A stretch of 64,000 nt of DNA from positions 1 through 64,000 of the forward strand of contig JACJZW010000007.1 in assembly GCA_020635355.1 (NCBI GenBank), given 5' to 3'. Made by a program: the position numbers and the translations under genes. Source of the DNA: Flavobacteriales bacterium (GTDB lineage Bacteria > Bacteroidota > Bacteroidia > NS11-12g > UBA9320). Positions 16,631 to 26,006 of the stretch are shown one piece after another (position 1 is the stretch's first letter; each line of letters begins with the position of its first letter). Below the pieces are notes generated by a model. The model was given only the letters and a program-made list of their open reading frames with translations, did no database searches and was not told where the DNA came from.

Positions 16631-17404
16631 TTGAGCCTCGTCACATTTACAACCGATTTTGGTCCAAACTCCATTTATACCGCTACATCCAGAGCCGGTT
16701 TGTTGGGGAAGGAATCTGTGGCGGGCGTCATTGATCTCAGCCATACGATTGAGCCCAATAACATTGCCGAGGCGGCTTACCTGGTACATACGGTTTACCC
16801 GGATTATCCGGATGATACCATTCACATTATTGCGGTGGATCAACGGCATCGGACCCGAAATCCGGAGTTGGTTATTCGAAAGATCAAACAGCAATACTTC
16901 ATCAGCTACAATACCGGATTACTGAGTATGATTGACGAGGAGCCAAACGCCACCTACTGGATAGCAGGCACGTATGATGGTCGGCATTTCACCTCAATAT
17001 ACAAGGTACTGAATCAAATAGCCCTACAAATTGCCCGCAACGATTTTTCGGGCTTTGAACAGGTAAAGGCGGATAAGGTGATGCAGAAGTCAACCCTTCG
17101 TCCGGCGATGAACGATGAGGAAATTGCCGGCAATGTGATGTACTTTGATGAACGCGGTTTTGCCTATACCAACATCCATCAATCGGATTTTGAACGATTT
17201 GCTCCGGATGGCCGCGCTGTTATCCGTCTCACCCGATTTGAAACATTGGAAGCCGTGCTTCCCCATCTTTCAGGAACATCACCCGGATCGGCCGGGGCCT
17301 TTTTCAATGATCGGGGCTACCTCTGCATTGGTATCTATCACGATGATACCCGCTCACTGCTTGGTTTTAAACGCGGACATGTTATATTAATCGAACATTC
17401 ATGA
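16631..17404 (+). CDS. SAM hydroxide adenosyltransferase (DUF62 family)
   Basis: A 257-residue member of the DUF62 family related to fluorinase and chlorinase. Most such enzymes split S-adenosylmethionine with water or hydroxide to adenosine and methionine. The family N terminus VTFTTDFG, the VIDLSHTIEPNNIAEAAY segment, IHIIAVD and the C-terminal IGIYHDDT region are all present. The start is a TTG: an in-frame TAG lies only 9 bases upstream, and the conserved VTFTTDFG begins three residues later, so no ATG is possible. The next gene starts within its stop codon (ATGA). Confidence 0.85.
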   Translation: MSLVTFTTDFGPNSIYTATSRAGLLGKESVAGVIDLSHTIEPNNIAEAAYLVHTVYPDYPDDTIHIIAVDQRHRTRNPELVIRKIKQQYFISYNTGLLSMIDEEPNATYWIAGTYDGRHFTSIYKVLNQIALQIARNDFSGFEQVKADKVMQKSTLRPAMNDEEIAGNVMYFDERGFAYTNIHQSDFERFAPDGRAVIRLTRFETLEAVLPHLSGTSPGSAGAFFNDRGYLCIGIYHDDTRSLLGFKRGHVILIEHS

Positions 17405-17709
17405 TTGTACGACTAGTAAAAATGACGTTCTACGCAAAACATCGGGACGATTTTGAACGGTTGTTCAACGAACGCCGCCATCTGATCGGCACTTTTCCGG
17501 GGTGCCATTCCGTTGATTTGCTGAAAGAAGTATACAGCGGTGAAGAAACCATCGTTTACTTTACCCGGAGTATCTGGGATAGTGAAGTAGATCTGGAGAA
17601 TTATCGTCAATCGGAATTGTTTCAAGATACTTGGGAAAAGACCCGGTCTTTATTCGCCTCCAAGGCGGAAGCCTGGTCTACCGAATTGGCAGCAACCTTC
17701 CCGGATTAA
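17401..17709 (+). CDS. ABM-domain (antibiotic biosynthesis monooxygenase-like) protein
   Basis: A 102-residue one-domain protein of the dimeric alpha/beta-barrel fold, typical of ABM or quinol-monooxygenase-like proteins: IVRLVKMTFYAKHRDDFERLF at the start (first strand and helix), a central PGCHSVDLLKE strand and a YFTRSIWDSEVDLENYRQS segment. Many family members are small oxygenases or haem-degradation relatives, but no catalytic residue allows a firm choice. Its ATG overlaps the stop of the SAM-hydrolase gene, so the two are probably translated together. Confidence 0.7.
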   Translation: MIVRLVKMTFYAKHRDDFERLFNERRHLIGTFPGCHSVDLLKEVYSGEETIVYFTRSIWDSEVDLENYRQSELFQDTWEKTRSLFASKAEAWSTELAATFPD

Positions 17710-17752
17710 TGCATAGAAACACGTATTATTGTCCACTAAGAATTCAGAATTC

Positions 17753-20053
17753 ATGAGAACTAAGAAGTTGAAGTTAAGATGGTTTTTGGTATTCACTTTT
17801 CTGATCGGCTCACAAACCGTATTCGGTCAGGCTGATCGAATTCTGCAAGCCATTGAAGACGGAAACTATAAACGAGCCTTGAGTCTGGCTGAAGAGTCAG
17901 AGGAAGATCCCGAATACAAGAAGGATCCGGAGGTGTACTTCCTCAAAGCTGAAGCCTTGCTGGAACTGATGAAGGATGAGTTCTGGCTCAAAAAGAATCC
18001 GGAAGCGCTCAAGATGGGCCTCAAAGCCTTGGACAAAGGCAAATCTCGAACAGAAGACAATACCATTTGGCCGGAGTATTCGGAGTTGGTGGACAAATAT
18101 GTTGAACTGAATGACATGGAGGCCTACAATAACTACCGGGTAAACCGGTTCTCCAAGGCCATTGGTCAGTACCTTAAAAGCAATGAACTAAACGGCAATA
18201 AGATTTCCCTGTTCTGGGCTGGAAAATGTCACGTAACCTCCGGGGATACGGCTGAAGGTGAAAAGATCTATCAGTCGGTTATTTACTGGGCCAACGAACA
18301 AAAAGCTGAAGGCAAAAAGGTCTCTGATAAATTGTTGGAGCCGTATGTCCATTTCGCCGATAAATATTGGACATCCAAAAAGTTGGATTCAGCCAATATG
18401 TACTTGGTTTCTGCACGGAAAATTTTTGGTGGAACGCCTAAGATCGACTACTACCAAAAGGAAATTGCCAAACAACAAATTGACGAATTACCACCATCCA
18501 GCTTAATGATGGAGGTAATCCAACGGGCGCTTAATGATTTTCCAACGGACACCTTCTTTGTTCGGAAGGAAAATGCCCTGTACGTATATTTACTCCGAAC
18601 GTATTACGACAATAAGGACACGGCAGCGCTGGATACCATGTTGGATGAGTTCACTAATCAAAAGATCTTTCGTTCTGAATCCGAGCATGCATCCAAGTTC
18701 AAGGAGTCTGACCAGTTCCTGGACAACAAAGCTGAAAATGTAATCTGGAAACTCGTCACCTATTACAGTAAATACGATCACATTCCGATGTCCAACTTTA
18801 TGTGTCATCGGTATATTCAGCAAACAGCTACCTCCCAATCCAAGGAGGATATTAAAAAACGCTACCTCGTGATCATCGACTATGCCGCACGATCCCGATC
18901 CCTGTTTTTAGCGAATCAAATCCTCACCAACGCGCTGAAGATGTACAAAAACGATCCGGAGTTCCTGAACATTCAGAACTCCTTGATCTCCCAGTTTTCC
19001 GGTAAAGAACTCAACGTTGCAGACCTTGGAGCACTGTATGACATGAGTCGGCGTAAGGAAGGATTGAAGGCCAAACCAACGGAAGACTTCCAAAAGCTCA
19101 GCGAATTTTACATGGATCAACTGATCCGGGATAAGCAATACGTAAAGGCTAAAAAACTAATCCTGGAGCATAAGACTATTGTGGCTGATAACCCTATTTG
19201 GGATCTTAAACTCAAGTATCTGGCAAAAGAAGATTTCTATTGGAATTACTTTGAAACACGAGTGGTGGATGAGGAAGTTGCCGGTATGCTGGTGAAGGGA
19301 TTTGAATGGAATGGCGATTTGCTTACATGTGATGCCGGTACCCTTAAGCCCGAATTGCAGCAAAAGGTTCAGAATCGAATCAATTACTTCCGACGTCAGG
19401 CCGGTGTCCCTGAAATTGAATTGGATCCACAATTGAATGAATGGTGCCAAAAGGCCGCACTGATCATGGAGGCCAATAAAGGGATGAACCACGACCCCAA
19501 GCCCAATTGGTCCTGTTATTCAGATGAAGGGCGTGAGGCGTGCAAGTATTCTCTGCTCACCACTGGTGCACACACCACCATGGCAGTTACCTCCTTCTTT
19601 GCCGATAATCGAAATCCAAATCTGGGTCACAGGCGATGGTTGTTATTCCCCAACAGCAAGTACCTGGGTCACGGTTCAACAGAAAATTACTGTGCACTTT
19701 GGGCTTTGGACGATTCCGGAAATGTTGACACCAATTTGTATAAAGAACGATTTGTGGCCTGGCCGGCAGAAGGATTGATCCCTAAAATGATGGTGTTTGA
19801 TCAGTGGTCGTTCTCCATCAATCAGGATTTATCAGGTGCTAAAATCACGATGACCGAAGCAGGTAAACCCGTTACCTTTACCCAAAATCCGATGGTTGAA
19901 GGATATGGATTGTCTACCCTGATCTGGAAACCACAACTCGATTTCAGCACCATGAGTGGAGATCGTACCTTCCAGGTGGTGATTCAATTAAAGAATGGTC
20001 GGAAATACACCTATTCCGTCACCGTCATGGACTGGGATGCGGTAGGTTACTAA
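17753..20053 (+). CDS. Exported CAP-domain protein with helical repeat N-terminal region
   Basis: A 766-residue secreted protein. The start is the ATG at 17753, giving a good signal peptide (LRWFLVFTFLIGSQTVFGQ); the frame opens 24 bases earlier at a TTG. Residues about 25-500 are helical and TPR-like (ALSLAEESEEDPEYKKDPE, YFLKAEALLELMKDE). From about 545 a CAP/SCP (cysteine-rich secretory, PR-1-like) domain follows: INYFRRQAGVPEIELDPQLN, MNHDPKPNWSCYSDEG and NLGHRRWLLFP. A short beta-rich tail ends the protein; no T9SS sorting domain is seen. CAP domains bind lipids or act at surfaces in other systems, but a role here is unknown. Confidence 0.8.
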   Translation: MRTKKLKLRWFLVFTFLIGSQTVFGQADRILQAIEDGNYKRALSLAEESEEDPEYKKDPEVYFLKAEALLELMKDEFWLKKNPEALKMGLKALDKGKSRTEDNTIWPEYSELVDKYVELNDMEAYNNYRVNRFSKAIGQYLKSNELNGNKISLFWAGKCHVTSGDTAEGEKIYQSVIYWANEQKAEGKKVSDKLLEPYVHFADKYWTSKKLDSANMYLVSARKIFGGTPKIDYYQKEIAKQQIDELPPSSLMMEVIQRALNDFPTDTFFVRKENALYVYLLRTYYDNKDTAALDTMLDEFTNQKIFRSESEHASKFKESDQFLDNKAENVIWKLVTYYSKYDHIPMSNFMCHRYIQQTATSQSKEDIKKRYLVIIDYAARSRSLFLANQILTNALKMYKNDPEFLNIQNSLISQFSGKELNVADLGALYDMSRRKEGLKAKPTEDFQKLSEFYMDQLIRDKQYVKAKKLILEHKTIVADNPIWDLKLKYLAKEDFYWNYFETRVVDEEVAGMLVKGFEWNGDLLTCDAGTLKPELQQKVQNRINYFRRQAGVPEIELDPQLNEWCQKAALIMEANKGMNHDPKPNWSCYSDEGREACKYSLLTTGAHTTMAVTSFFADNRNPNLGHRRWLLFPNSKYLGHGSTENYCALWALDDSGNVDTNLYKERFVAWPAEGLIPKMMVFDQWSFSINQDLSGAKITMTEAGKPVTFTQNPMVEGYGLSTLIWKPQLDFSTMSGDRTFQVVIQLKNGRKYTYSVTVMDWDAVGY

Positions 20054-20098
20054 CCAGTCATATTTCCGGAGAACATCCGTACTGTGATAATTTGCTGG

Positions 20099-20106
20099 TA
20101 ACTTTG
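20099..20106 (+). promoter_or_regulatory. -7 box five bases before the ATG of the gliding-type gene
   Basis: TAACTTTG matches TAnnTTTG and ends 5 bases before the ATG at 20112. If used, the mRNA would start at or near the start codon. No clear -33 element is seen at 17-23 bases upstream. Confidence 0.45.
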
Positions 20107-20111
20107 GGCGA

Positions 20112-23100
20112 ATGCCCAAACGAAACACAGGATATCATCGGATTTTTCTAGCCCTTGTTGGACTGTTCTTCGTTTGTACCGACGTGTGGGCCCAATTGGG
20201 TTTCACTGAAAATAAGGGTCAATGGAACGATGAGATTCGTTTTCGGTATGACGTTCCGGGAGCCATCATTTATCTGAAAGATGGCGGACTATCCATCTTA
20301 CAATATGACGACAAGGCCTGGGCGGAGTTGATGGAAGAACACCATCAGCGGCGGCATGGTCTGGGAAAATTCGTTGATCAGGACATCCGACTGCGGTATC
20401 ATCACTACGCCATCGACTTCCATCAAAGTTCCGTTCAACCCGTTGGACAAGACCCCTTTCCAAGTTATTCGAATTATTTTTTGGGAGATGAGGCCTCCAA
20501 TCATGTTGGGCATGTTCGCTCGTATCGATCCGTTTGGTATCCGGGTGTTTTTCCCAACATCGATCTGATATTCCGATCCGACCACGGAAATTTAAAATAC
20601 GATTTCGTATTACATAAAGGAGCCAACCCGGCCGACATTGATTTGGTGTATCGATTTGTAGATCAATTGAAAACCGATGGGGCCACATTGCAGGTAAAAA
20701 CATCCATCACCACCCTGATTGATTCCATCCCTACAGCCTACATGGAAACAGAAACGGGAAAAGAAATCATTCCCGCCTCCTTTACCTTAACCAAGGATAA
20801 CCATGTTGGTTTTAAGCTTCATTCATCGAACATAACATCGAAAACAGTGATTGATCCGGAAGTAGTGTTTGCCACCTATGCCGGAAATTCTGTCGACAAT
20901 TTTGGCTTTACAGCTACCTACGACACACTTGGTCATCTGTATGCCGGAGGAATAGTAACCTCCCCCGATAAAAACTTCAATGCCAATGGCTTCTATCCAA
21001 CCACGTTCGGCGCGTTTGATCGGACGTTCAATGGAGGCGGAGACGTATTTGGCAATGGGTTCCCATGCGATATTGCGCTCAGTAAATACAGTGCCGATGG
21101 CTCCCAACTGCTTTATGCCACCTATCTGGGTGGGCAGAGCGATGAGTATCCGCACAGTATTGTGGTGGATCACAATTTTGAGTTGATCGTATTTGGGACA
21201 ACCTTTTCAACCGACTACCCAACCACCACAACCGCTTTTCAAAAAGATCTTGCCGGGCAAAGTGATATCATCATCACCCGGTTCAGTTCAGATGGTTCTG
21301 CGCTGGTAGGCTCCACCTACATTGGCGGATCAGCCCGTGATGGCTTAAATGAAGAGGGTATTCTCAATTTCTTTTATGCCGATAACTTTCGGGGTGAAGT
21401 GATTGTTGGCGATGATGGGGTGATTTACGCTTCGTCGTCTTCCCGCTCAACAGATTTCCCCACAAAAGATGCTTTTCAGCAATCGCTAAAAGGCTTTCAG
21501 GATGGCGTGATTCTCATGATGAATCCAAACCTGAGCACCATGCTTTGGGGATCCTACCTGGGAGGATCTGAGGGCGATGCCCTCTATAGCGTTGACCTGG
21601 ACTCCAGTGGGAAGATGTTGGTTTCTGGAGGTACCAAAAGTTCGGATTTGCCCAAAGCCACGGCCAAGTTTGGCTCAAGCGCTAAAGGCGGAGTTTCGGA
21701 TGGAATGATCGGGATATTAAATCCCCAGACAAAACAGCTCGAAAAGATGGCGTATTGGGGCGGGAACAATTACGATCAAATCTTTCATCTGGAACTGGAT
21801 TTTGAAAATAAGATCTATGTGGTTGGCCAAAGTTTAAGCAAGATGCCGGTGATTGGCAACGTGTACTCTGAGCCTAATTCCGGCCAATTCCTCACAAAGT
21901 TTGATGCAGATTTAGATAACATTGAATGGTCTACTGTGTGGGGTTCCGGGGATGGTGCGCCGGATATTACGATTAATGCCTTCCTGGTTGATGAATGTCG
22001 AAAGATCTTTGTTTCCGGCTGGGGTGGGGAAACAAGTCGTAAGAAAACCAGCAGTACCGACAATCTCGAGCCCACTCCGGATGCCTATCAAACACACACC
22101 GATGGGAGTGACTTTTATCTCATCGTATTTAGCAAACAAGCCAAAGAGCGACTGTACGCCACATTCTTTGGCGGTCACTCCACAGCCGATCACGTTGATG
22201 GAGGTACGAGCAGATTTGACAAAAAAGGTGTGATCTATCAATCTGTTTGCGCAAGTTGTCCGGAGGATCAATGGACCCATAAAATCAGCGATTTCCCCAC
22301 CACAAAAGGCGCCTACTCAGAAGACAATAAAAGTCCACGATGTTCCAATGCATCCTTTAAGATTGCATTTGGGAATCTGAATCGTCCACCGCGAATGGCA
22401 GATCGAACGTTCCGGGTAACGGCTTTGGATACCTTGTTTGAAGAATATTTCATCAACGATCCGGATGACGACAGCATCTTCGTTACTCTATCGCCAGATG
22501 CGCAGCTTGCCGGTAAACTGGTCAACTTTCAAGCACAGAGCAAGGCGCTCGAAGTGTGGTCTCAAAAGATTGGATTCGCTCCCCGATGTGAGGATGTGGG
22601 TGACACCCTTTTACTCGATGTATACGCCATAGATCAGGGGTGTCCTTCGGTGAAGGATAGTTCTGCCACCATCCGCATTATCGTGGATCCTCCACCGGTG
22701 ATCGATCCGCCTGAAACAGTCTGTCTCAAATTTGTGGGTGACAACGCCATCCAACTGACCTGGGATCCCATCAGCCCTAATAAATATTTTGATTATACAA
22801 CCTTATATCGCATCAACCCAAATGGGACAGTGCAGGCACTCCAGCAATTCACCACAACCAACGGATTGACGTATACCGATGATCAGGTCAGTTCGCCAAA
22901 GACGACCAACTACGTTTACTATTTGGTAGTGACCAATCTCTGTGGCGAAGACGGACCAGAATCCGCTAAAACATCCACCACAAAGGAATTTGAATCTCCG
23001 ATTGAGGCCACCTACGTAACCACAGCAACCGTCACAGACAACAATGAAATCCTGATCCGATGGGCTCACTCGTTGGAAGAAGACTTTGGTTATTACGATG

Positions 23101-23828
23101 TCTACAAGAAAGTAAACTCGGTAAAAGACACCTTTATTTATCTGGGATCTACATATCAATTGTTGGATACCACCTTTACCGATCCTGATGTAAATGTCAA
23201 TTCCACCTCGTACTGCTATGCTTTGGTGGTGAACGACAATTGTGGCCATGTGAGCAAGTTGAGTAATCGGGGATGTACGATCGTTCTCGACGGGGTCTCC
23301 ACACCTTTCAGACATGATGTAAACTGGAACAAATACGAGGATTGGGAGGAAGGCGTTAGTCATTACATTTTGTCTAGGAGTGTGGATACGGGTAGCTTGA
23401 TGCCTATTGCTACTACCTCCTTCAATGAGCGTAATTATGTTGATACGGTATTCAATTACGACTGGGGCGGATATTGGTATCGTGTTACAGGTTATGAAAA
23501 TGCCGGGGCGTATAACGAGGCCAGCCAGTCGAACAAAATTTATCTCATCCAACCACCCTTACTTCACGTTCCAAATGCCTTCACGCCGAATCAGGATGGC
23601 TTGAATGAACTGTGGAACCTGGTGCCGGTATTTGTCAAGGAATATCATCTCAAGGTATTTGATAGATGGGGATCAAAGGTATTTGACACGGAGGACAAGC
23701 ACGCTGATTGGGACGGCTTCATTCGGGGAGTTCAGACTGCCAATTCGGTCTACATTTACACCGTGCGATACACCGGTTGGGATCGGTCCGTTCACTATCA
23801 AAAAGGGACGGTGACGTTGTTAAAGTAG
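20112..23828 (+). CDS. Large T9SS cargo protein with gliding motility-associated C-terminal domain
   Basis: A 1238-residue secreted protein. After a signal peptide (cut near VWAQ) comes the LGFTENKGQWNDEIRFRYDV domain that opens many Bacteroidota surface proteins, then SBBP-like beta-propeller repeats (about 270-720; recurring YLGGQSDEYPHSI-type units such as YIGGSARDG and YLGGSEGDA), FN3-like modules (about 860-1140) and a C-terminal gliding-associated (class B) T9SS domain: VPNAFTPNQDGLNE, KVFDRWGSKVF, DWDGFIRG. The protein should be exported by the type IX system and displayed or released. Its last ~190 residues resemble those of the 32872-37701 protein. Specific function unknown. Confidence 0.88.
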   Translation: MPKRNTGYHRIFLALVGLFFVCTDVWAQLGFTENKGQWNDEIRFRYDVPGAIIYLKDGGLSILQYDDKAWAELMEEHHQRRHGLGKFVDQDIRLRYHHYAIDFHQSSVQPVGQDPFPSYSNYFLGDEASNHVGHVRSYRSVWYPGVFPNIDLIFRSDHGNLKYDFVLHKGANPADIDLVYRFVDQLKTDGATLQVKTSITTLIDSIPTAYMETETGKEIIPASFTLTKDNHVGFKLHSSNITSKTVIDPEVVFATYAGNSVDNFGFTATYDTLGHLYAGGIVTSPDKNFNANGFYPTTFGAFDRTFNGGGDVFGNGFPCDIALSKYSADGSQLLYATYLGGQSDEYPHSIVVDHNFELIVFGTTFSTDYPTTTTAFQKDLAGQSDIIITRFSSDGSALVGSTYIGGSARDGLNEEGILNFFYADNFRGEVIVGDDGVIYASSSSRSTDFPTKDAFQQSLKGFQDGVILMMNPNLSTMLWGSYLGGSEGDALYSVDLDSSGKMLVSGGTKSSDLPKATAKFGSSAKGGVSDGMIGILNPQTKQLEKMAYWGGNNYDQIFHLELDFENKIYVVGQSLSKMPVIGNVYSEPNSGQFLTKFDADLDNIEWSTVWGSGDGAPDITINAFLVDECRKIFVSGWGGETSRKKTSSTDNLEPTPDAYQTHTDGSDFYLIVFSKQAKERLYATFFGGHSTADHVDGGTSRFDKKGVIYQSVCASCPEDQWTHKISDFPTTKGAYSEDNKSPRCSNASFKIAFGNLNRPPRMADRTFRVTALDTLFEEYFINDPDDDSIFVTLSPDAQLAGKLVNFQAQSKALEVWSQKIGFAPRCEDVGDTLLLDVYAIDQGCPSVKDSSATIRIIVDPPPVIDPPETVCLKFVGDNAIQLTWDPISPNKYFDYTTLYRINPNGTVQALQQFTTTNGLTYTDDQVSSPKTTNYVYYLVVTNLCGEDGPESAKTSTTKEFESPIEATYVTTATVTDNNEILIRWAHSLEEDFGYYDVYKKVNSVKDTFIYLGSTYQLLDTTFTDPDVNVNSTSYCYALVVNDNCGHVSKLSNRGCTIVLDGVSTPFRHDVNWNKYEDWEEGVSHYILSRSVDTGSLMPIATTSFNERNYVDTVFNYDWGGYWYRVTGYENAGAYNEASQSNKIYLIQPPLLHVPNAFTPNQDGLNELWNLVPVFVKEYHLKVFDRWGSKVFDTEDKHADWDGFIRGVQTANSVYIYTVRYTGWDRSVHYQKGTVTLLK

Positions 23829-23954
23829 CCTTTAGGGAACAACATCGTCAGCAATTATCAACCATTTGATAACGGTTACAGAACATGAAGCATCATGTAT
23901 TAACCGAACTTGCGTCATGCAACTCAATGATAAAAATGTCAAATTTTTATTGTA

Positions 23955-23962
23955 TACCTTTG
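23955..23962 (+). promoter_or_regulatory. Possible -7 box of the capD-type gene
   Basis: TACCTTTG matches TAnnTTTG 26 bases before the ATG at 23989. It favours that start over the longer open frame beginning at 23866. No good -33 element is visible. Confidence 0.4.
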
Positions 23963-23988
23963 TAAACAGTTGCGTGTTAAGTGAAACC

Positions 23989-25917
23989 ATGATGCCACTG
24001 AACTACATCCGAAAACTAACCAGTAAACATATGCCTCGTTGGGTGGTACTGAACATCGATATGATGGTTTCGGTATTTTCCTTTAGTACGGCATACTTTC
24101 TCATCCAAAATGTACGACATGCCGAACTTAGCCTCAGAGGCCTAATTGTTCCGCTCGTATTGGTGGTCACCTTCCGACTAATTGGTATTCTGTTTAGCCG
24201 ATCGTATAAGGGCATAATCAAATACACCAGTTCTCAGGATGCGATTCGTATCTTTTTTGCTGTCACAGGCAGCACGGCTGCGGTTGTGGTCATTCAGCAA
24301 TTGGTCTTGTTTCTGACAGGAACTAAGATCGTTCCGCTTTCTGTTTTAGTTGTAGACTACACGATTTGCCTGGCCCTATTAACCAGCTTGCGATTGGGAT
24401 ATAAATTACTCTACCGATCATTGAGTAGATCTCGATTTCAATTGAAGCATAATGCACTTATATACGGAGCAGGACATACTGGAATGATTACAAAGCGCAG
24501 TATTGATGCCGATGTAAACAGTGATTTAAAGGTTGTTGCCTTTATGGATGATGATCCGAAATTAAGCAACAAGACAGCTGAGGGACTTCCCATCTATATG
24601 ACTTCCCGAAGGTTCCACTACTTAATCAAGAAATACGACGTTAAGGAACTGATCATTGCGATACATGACCTTTCTCCTCAAAAGAAGCGAAAGGTCATCG
24701 AAATGGGATTGCAGTACAACCTGAGTATTAAGAATGTCCCTCCGATCGAGTCTTGGATCAATGGACAATTCACAACCAACCAGATTCGCAACGTAAACAT
24801 TGAAGATCTTCTTGGACGTGAACCCATCAATCTGGAAAATCGGAATATCGAAGCATCTATCAAGGGAAAATGCATTCTGGTTACCGGAGCAGCCGGTTCC
24901 ATAGGGAGTGAAATTGTTCATCAGTGTTTGAGTTATCAGCCATCCAAATTAATCCTATTGGATCAGGGTGAAACACCATTGTATGAGTTGGAATACTCCT
25001 TAGACCGAAGTTCAGCCACCACGGTGGAATTGGTTATTGCCGATGTATCCAACAAAGGCAGAATGGAAAAGGTGTTTAAGATGTTTGAACCGGAAATCGT
25101 ATTCCATGCGGCAGCCTATAAACATGTGCCTCTGATGGAAGAAAACCCTTATGAGGCCATTTCCACCAACGTGTTTGGGACAAGGAACGTTGCAGATCTT
25201 TCCGTTCAGTATGGAGTCGAAAAATTTGTTTTTGTATCCACAGATAAAGCGGTGAACCCCACCAATATTATGGGGGCGTCTAAGCGGATGGCCGAAATTT
25301 ATGTTCAGTCGTTAAACAACTTCCTGAGCATTAAGGACGACAATCACACTAAGTTCATTACTACGCGATTTGGAAACGTTTTGGGATCCAATGGTTCGGT
25401 GATCCCTCGCTTCCAGGAACAAATCGAAAAGGGAGGGCCAGTAACGGTTACGCATCCTGAAATTACGCGTTACTTCATGACCATTCCCGAGGCATGTCAG
25501 CTTGTATTGGAAGCCGGTGCCATGGGTCAGGGTGGTGAGATCTTCATTTTTGACATGGGTGAATCCGTCCGAATTGTTGATCTGGCAAAGAAAATGATTC
25601 AGTTGTCCGGCTATCAAATTGGACGCGATATCGAAATCGAGTTTACGGGGCTTCGTCCGGGTGAAAAGCTCACTGAAGAGCTCCTTAATAAGGAAGAAAA
25701 TACCATTGGAACGCACCATCCTAAAATTATGGTTGCCAAAGTTCGGGAATACGATTTCAATGAAATCACCGATTCCATTCAGACCCTGTACGACGTACGT
25801 GATCGTATTACTAACAAACTCATTGTCACCACGATGAAACAGATGGTTCCGGAGTTTGTGAGTAACAACTCAAGGTACGAAGAACTGGATCGAAAGGCTT
25901 CTCCTGCACGAGCCTGA
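23989..25917 (+). CDS. Membrane-bound nucleotide-sugar 4,6-dehydratase (CapD/FlaA1/WbpM family)
   Basis: A 642-residue enzyme for UDP-sugar modification in surface polysaccharide synthesis. Four N-terminal membrane helices (within about 1-140) precede a first Rossmann-like region (IYGAGHTGM) and the catalytic SDR domain with VTGAAGSIGSE (about 296), YKHVPLMEENPYEA, and STDKAVNPTNIMGASKRMAE. The MxxxK pattern (MGASK), in place of the usual YxxxK, is characteristic of this family. The start at 23989 is preferred because the box at 23955-23962 lies just upstream; the open frame extends to 23866. No other polysaccharide genes lie beside it. Confidence 0.88.
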   Translation: MMPLNYIRKLTSKHMPRWVVLNIDMMVSVFSFSTAYFLIQNVRHAELSLRGLIVPLVLVVTFRLIGILFSRSYKGIIKYTSSQDAIRIFFAVTGSTAAVVVIQQLVLFLTGTKIVPLSVLVVDYTICLALLTSLRLGYKLLYRSLSRSRFQLKHNALIYGAGHTGMITKRSIDADVNSDLKVVAFMDDDPKLSNKTAEGLPIYMTSRRFHYLIKKYDVKELIIAIHDLSPQKKRKVIEMGLQYNLSIKNVPPIESWINGQFTTNQIRNVNIEDLLGREPINLENRNIEASIKGKCILVTGAAGSIGSEIVHQCLSYQPSKLILLDQGETPLYELEYSLDRSSATTVELVIADVSNKGRMEKVFKMFEPEIVFHAAAYKHVPLMEENPYEAISTNVFGTRNVADLSVQYGVEKFVFVSTDKAVNPTNIMGASKRMAEIYVQSLNNFLSIKDDNHTKFITTRFGNVLGSNGSVIPRFQEQIEKGGPVTVTHPEITRYFMTIPEACQLVLEAGAMGQGGEIFIFDMGESVRIVDLAKKMIQLSGYQIGRDIEIEFTGLRPGEKLTEELLNKEENTIGTHHPKIMVAKVREYDFNEITDSIQTLYDVRDRITNKLIVTTMKQMVPEFVSNNSRYEELDRKASPARA

Positions 25918-25953
25918 TCGGTTTTTCAGATCATATACCTCAAAGACATCAAC

Positions 25954-25986
25954 AAAAAAAAGGTGATCAATTTGATCACCTTTTTT
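25954..25986. terminator. Bidirectional terminator between capD-type gene and leucine dehydrogenase
   Basis: GGTGATC/GATCACC with loop AATTT is flanked by an A-run on the left and a T-run on the right (AAAAAA...TTTTTT), so it can stop transcripts from both convergent genes. Confidence 0.9.
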
Positions 25987-26006
25987 CATTTATACCATTA
26001 CGTCAA

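Noticed and set aside
17401..17709. ABM-domain protein as an antibiotic-synthesis gene.
   Set aside because: The domain is common in general metabolism and no synthesis genes surround it.
22803..23552. A 249-codon minus-strand open frame inside the gliding-type T9SS gene.
   Set aside because: It is fully antisense to a clear secreted protein with FN3 repeats and has no family features.
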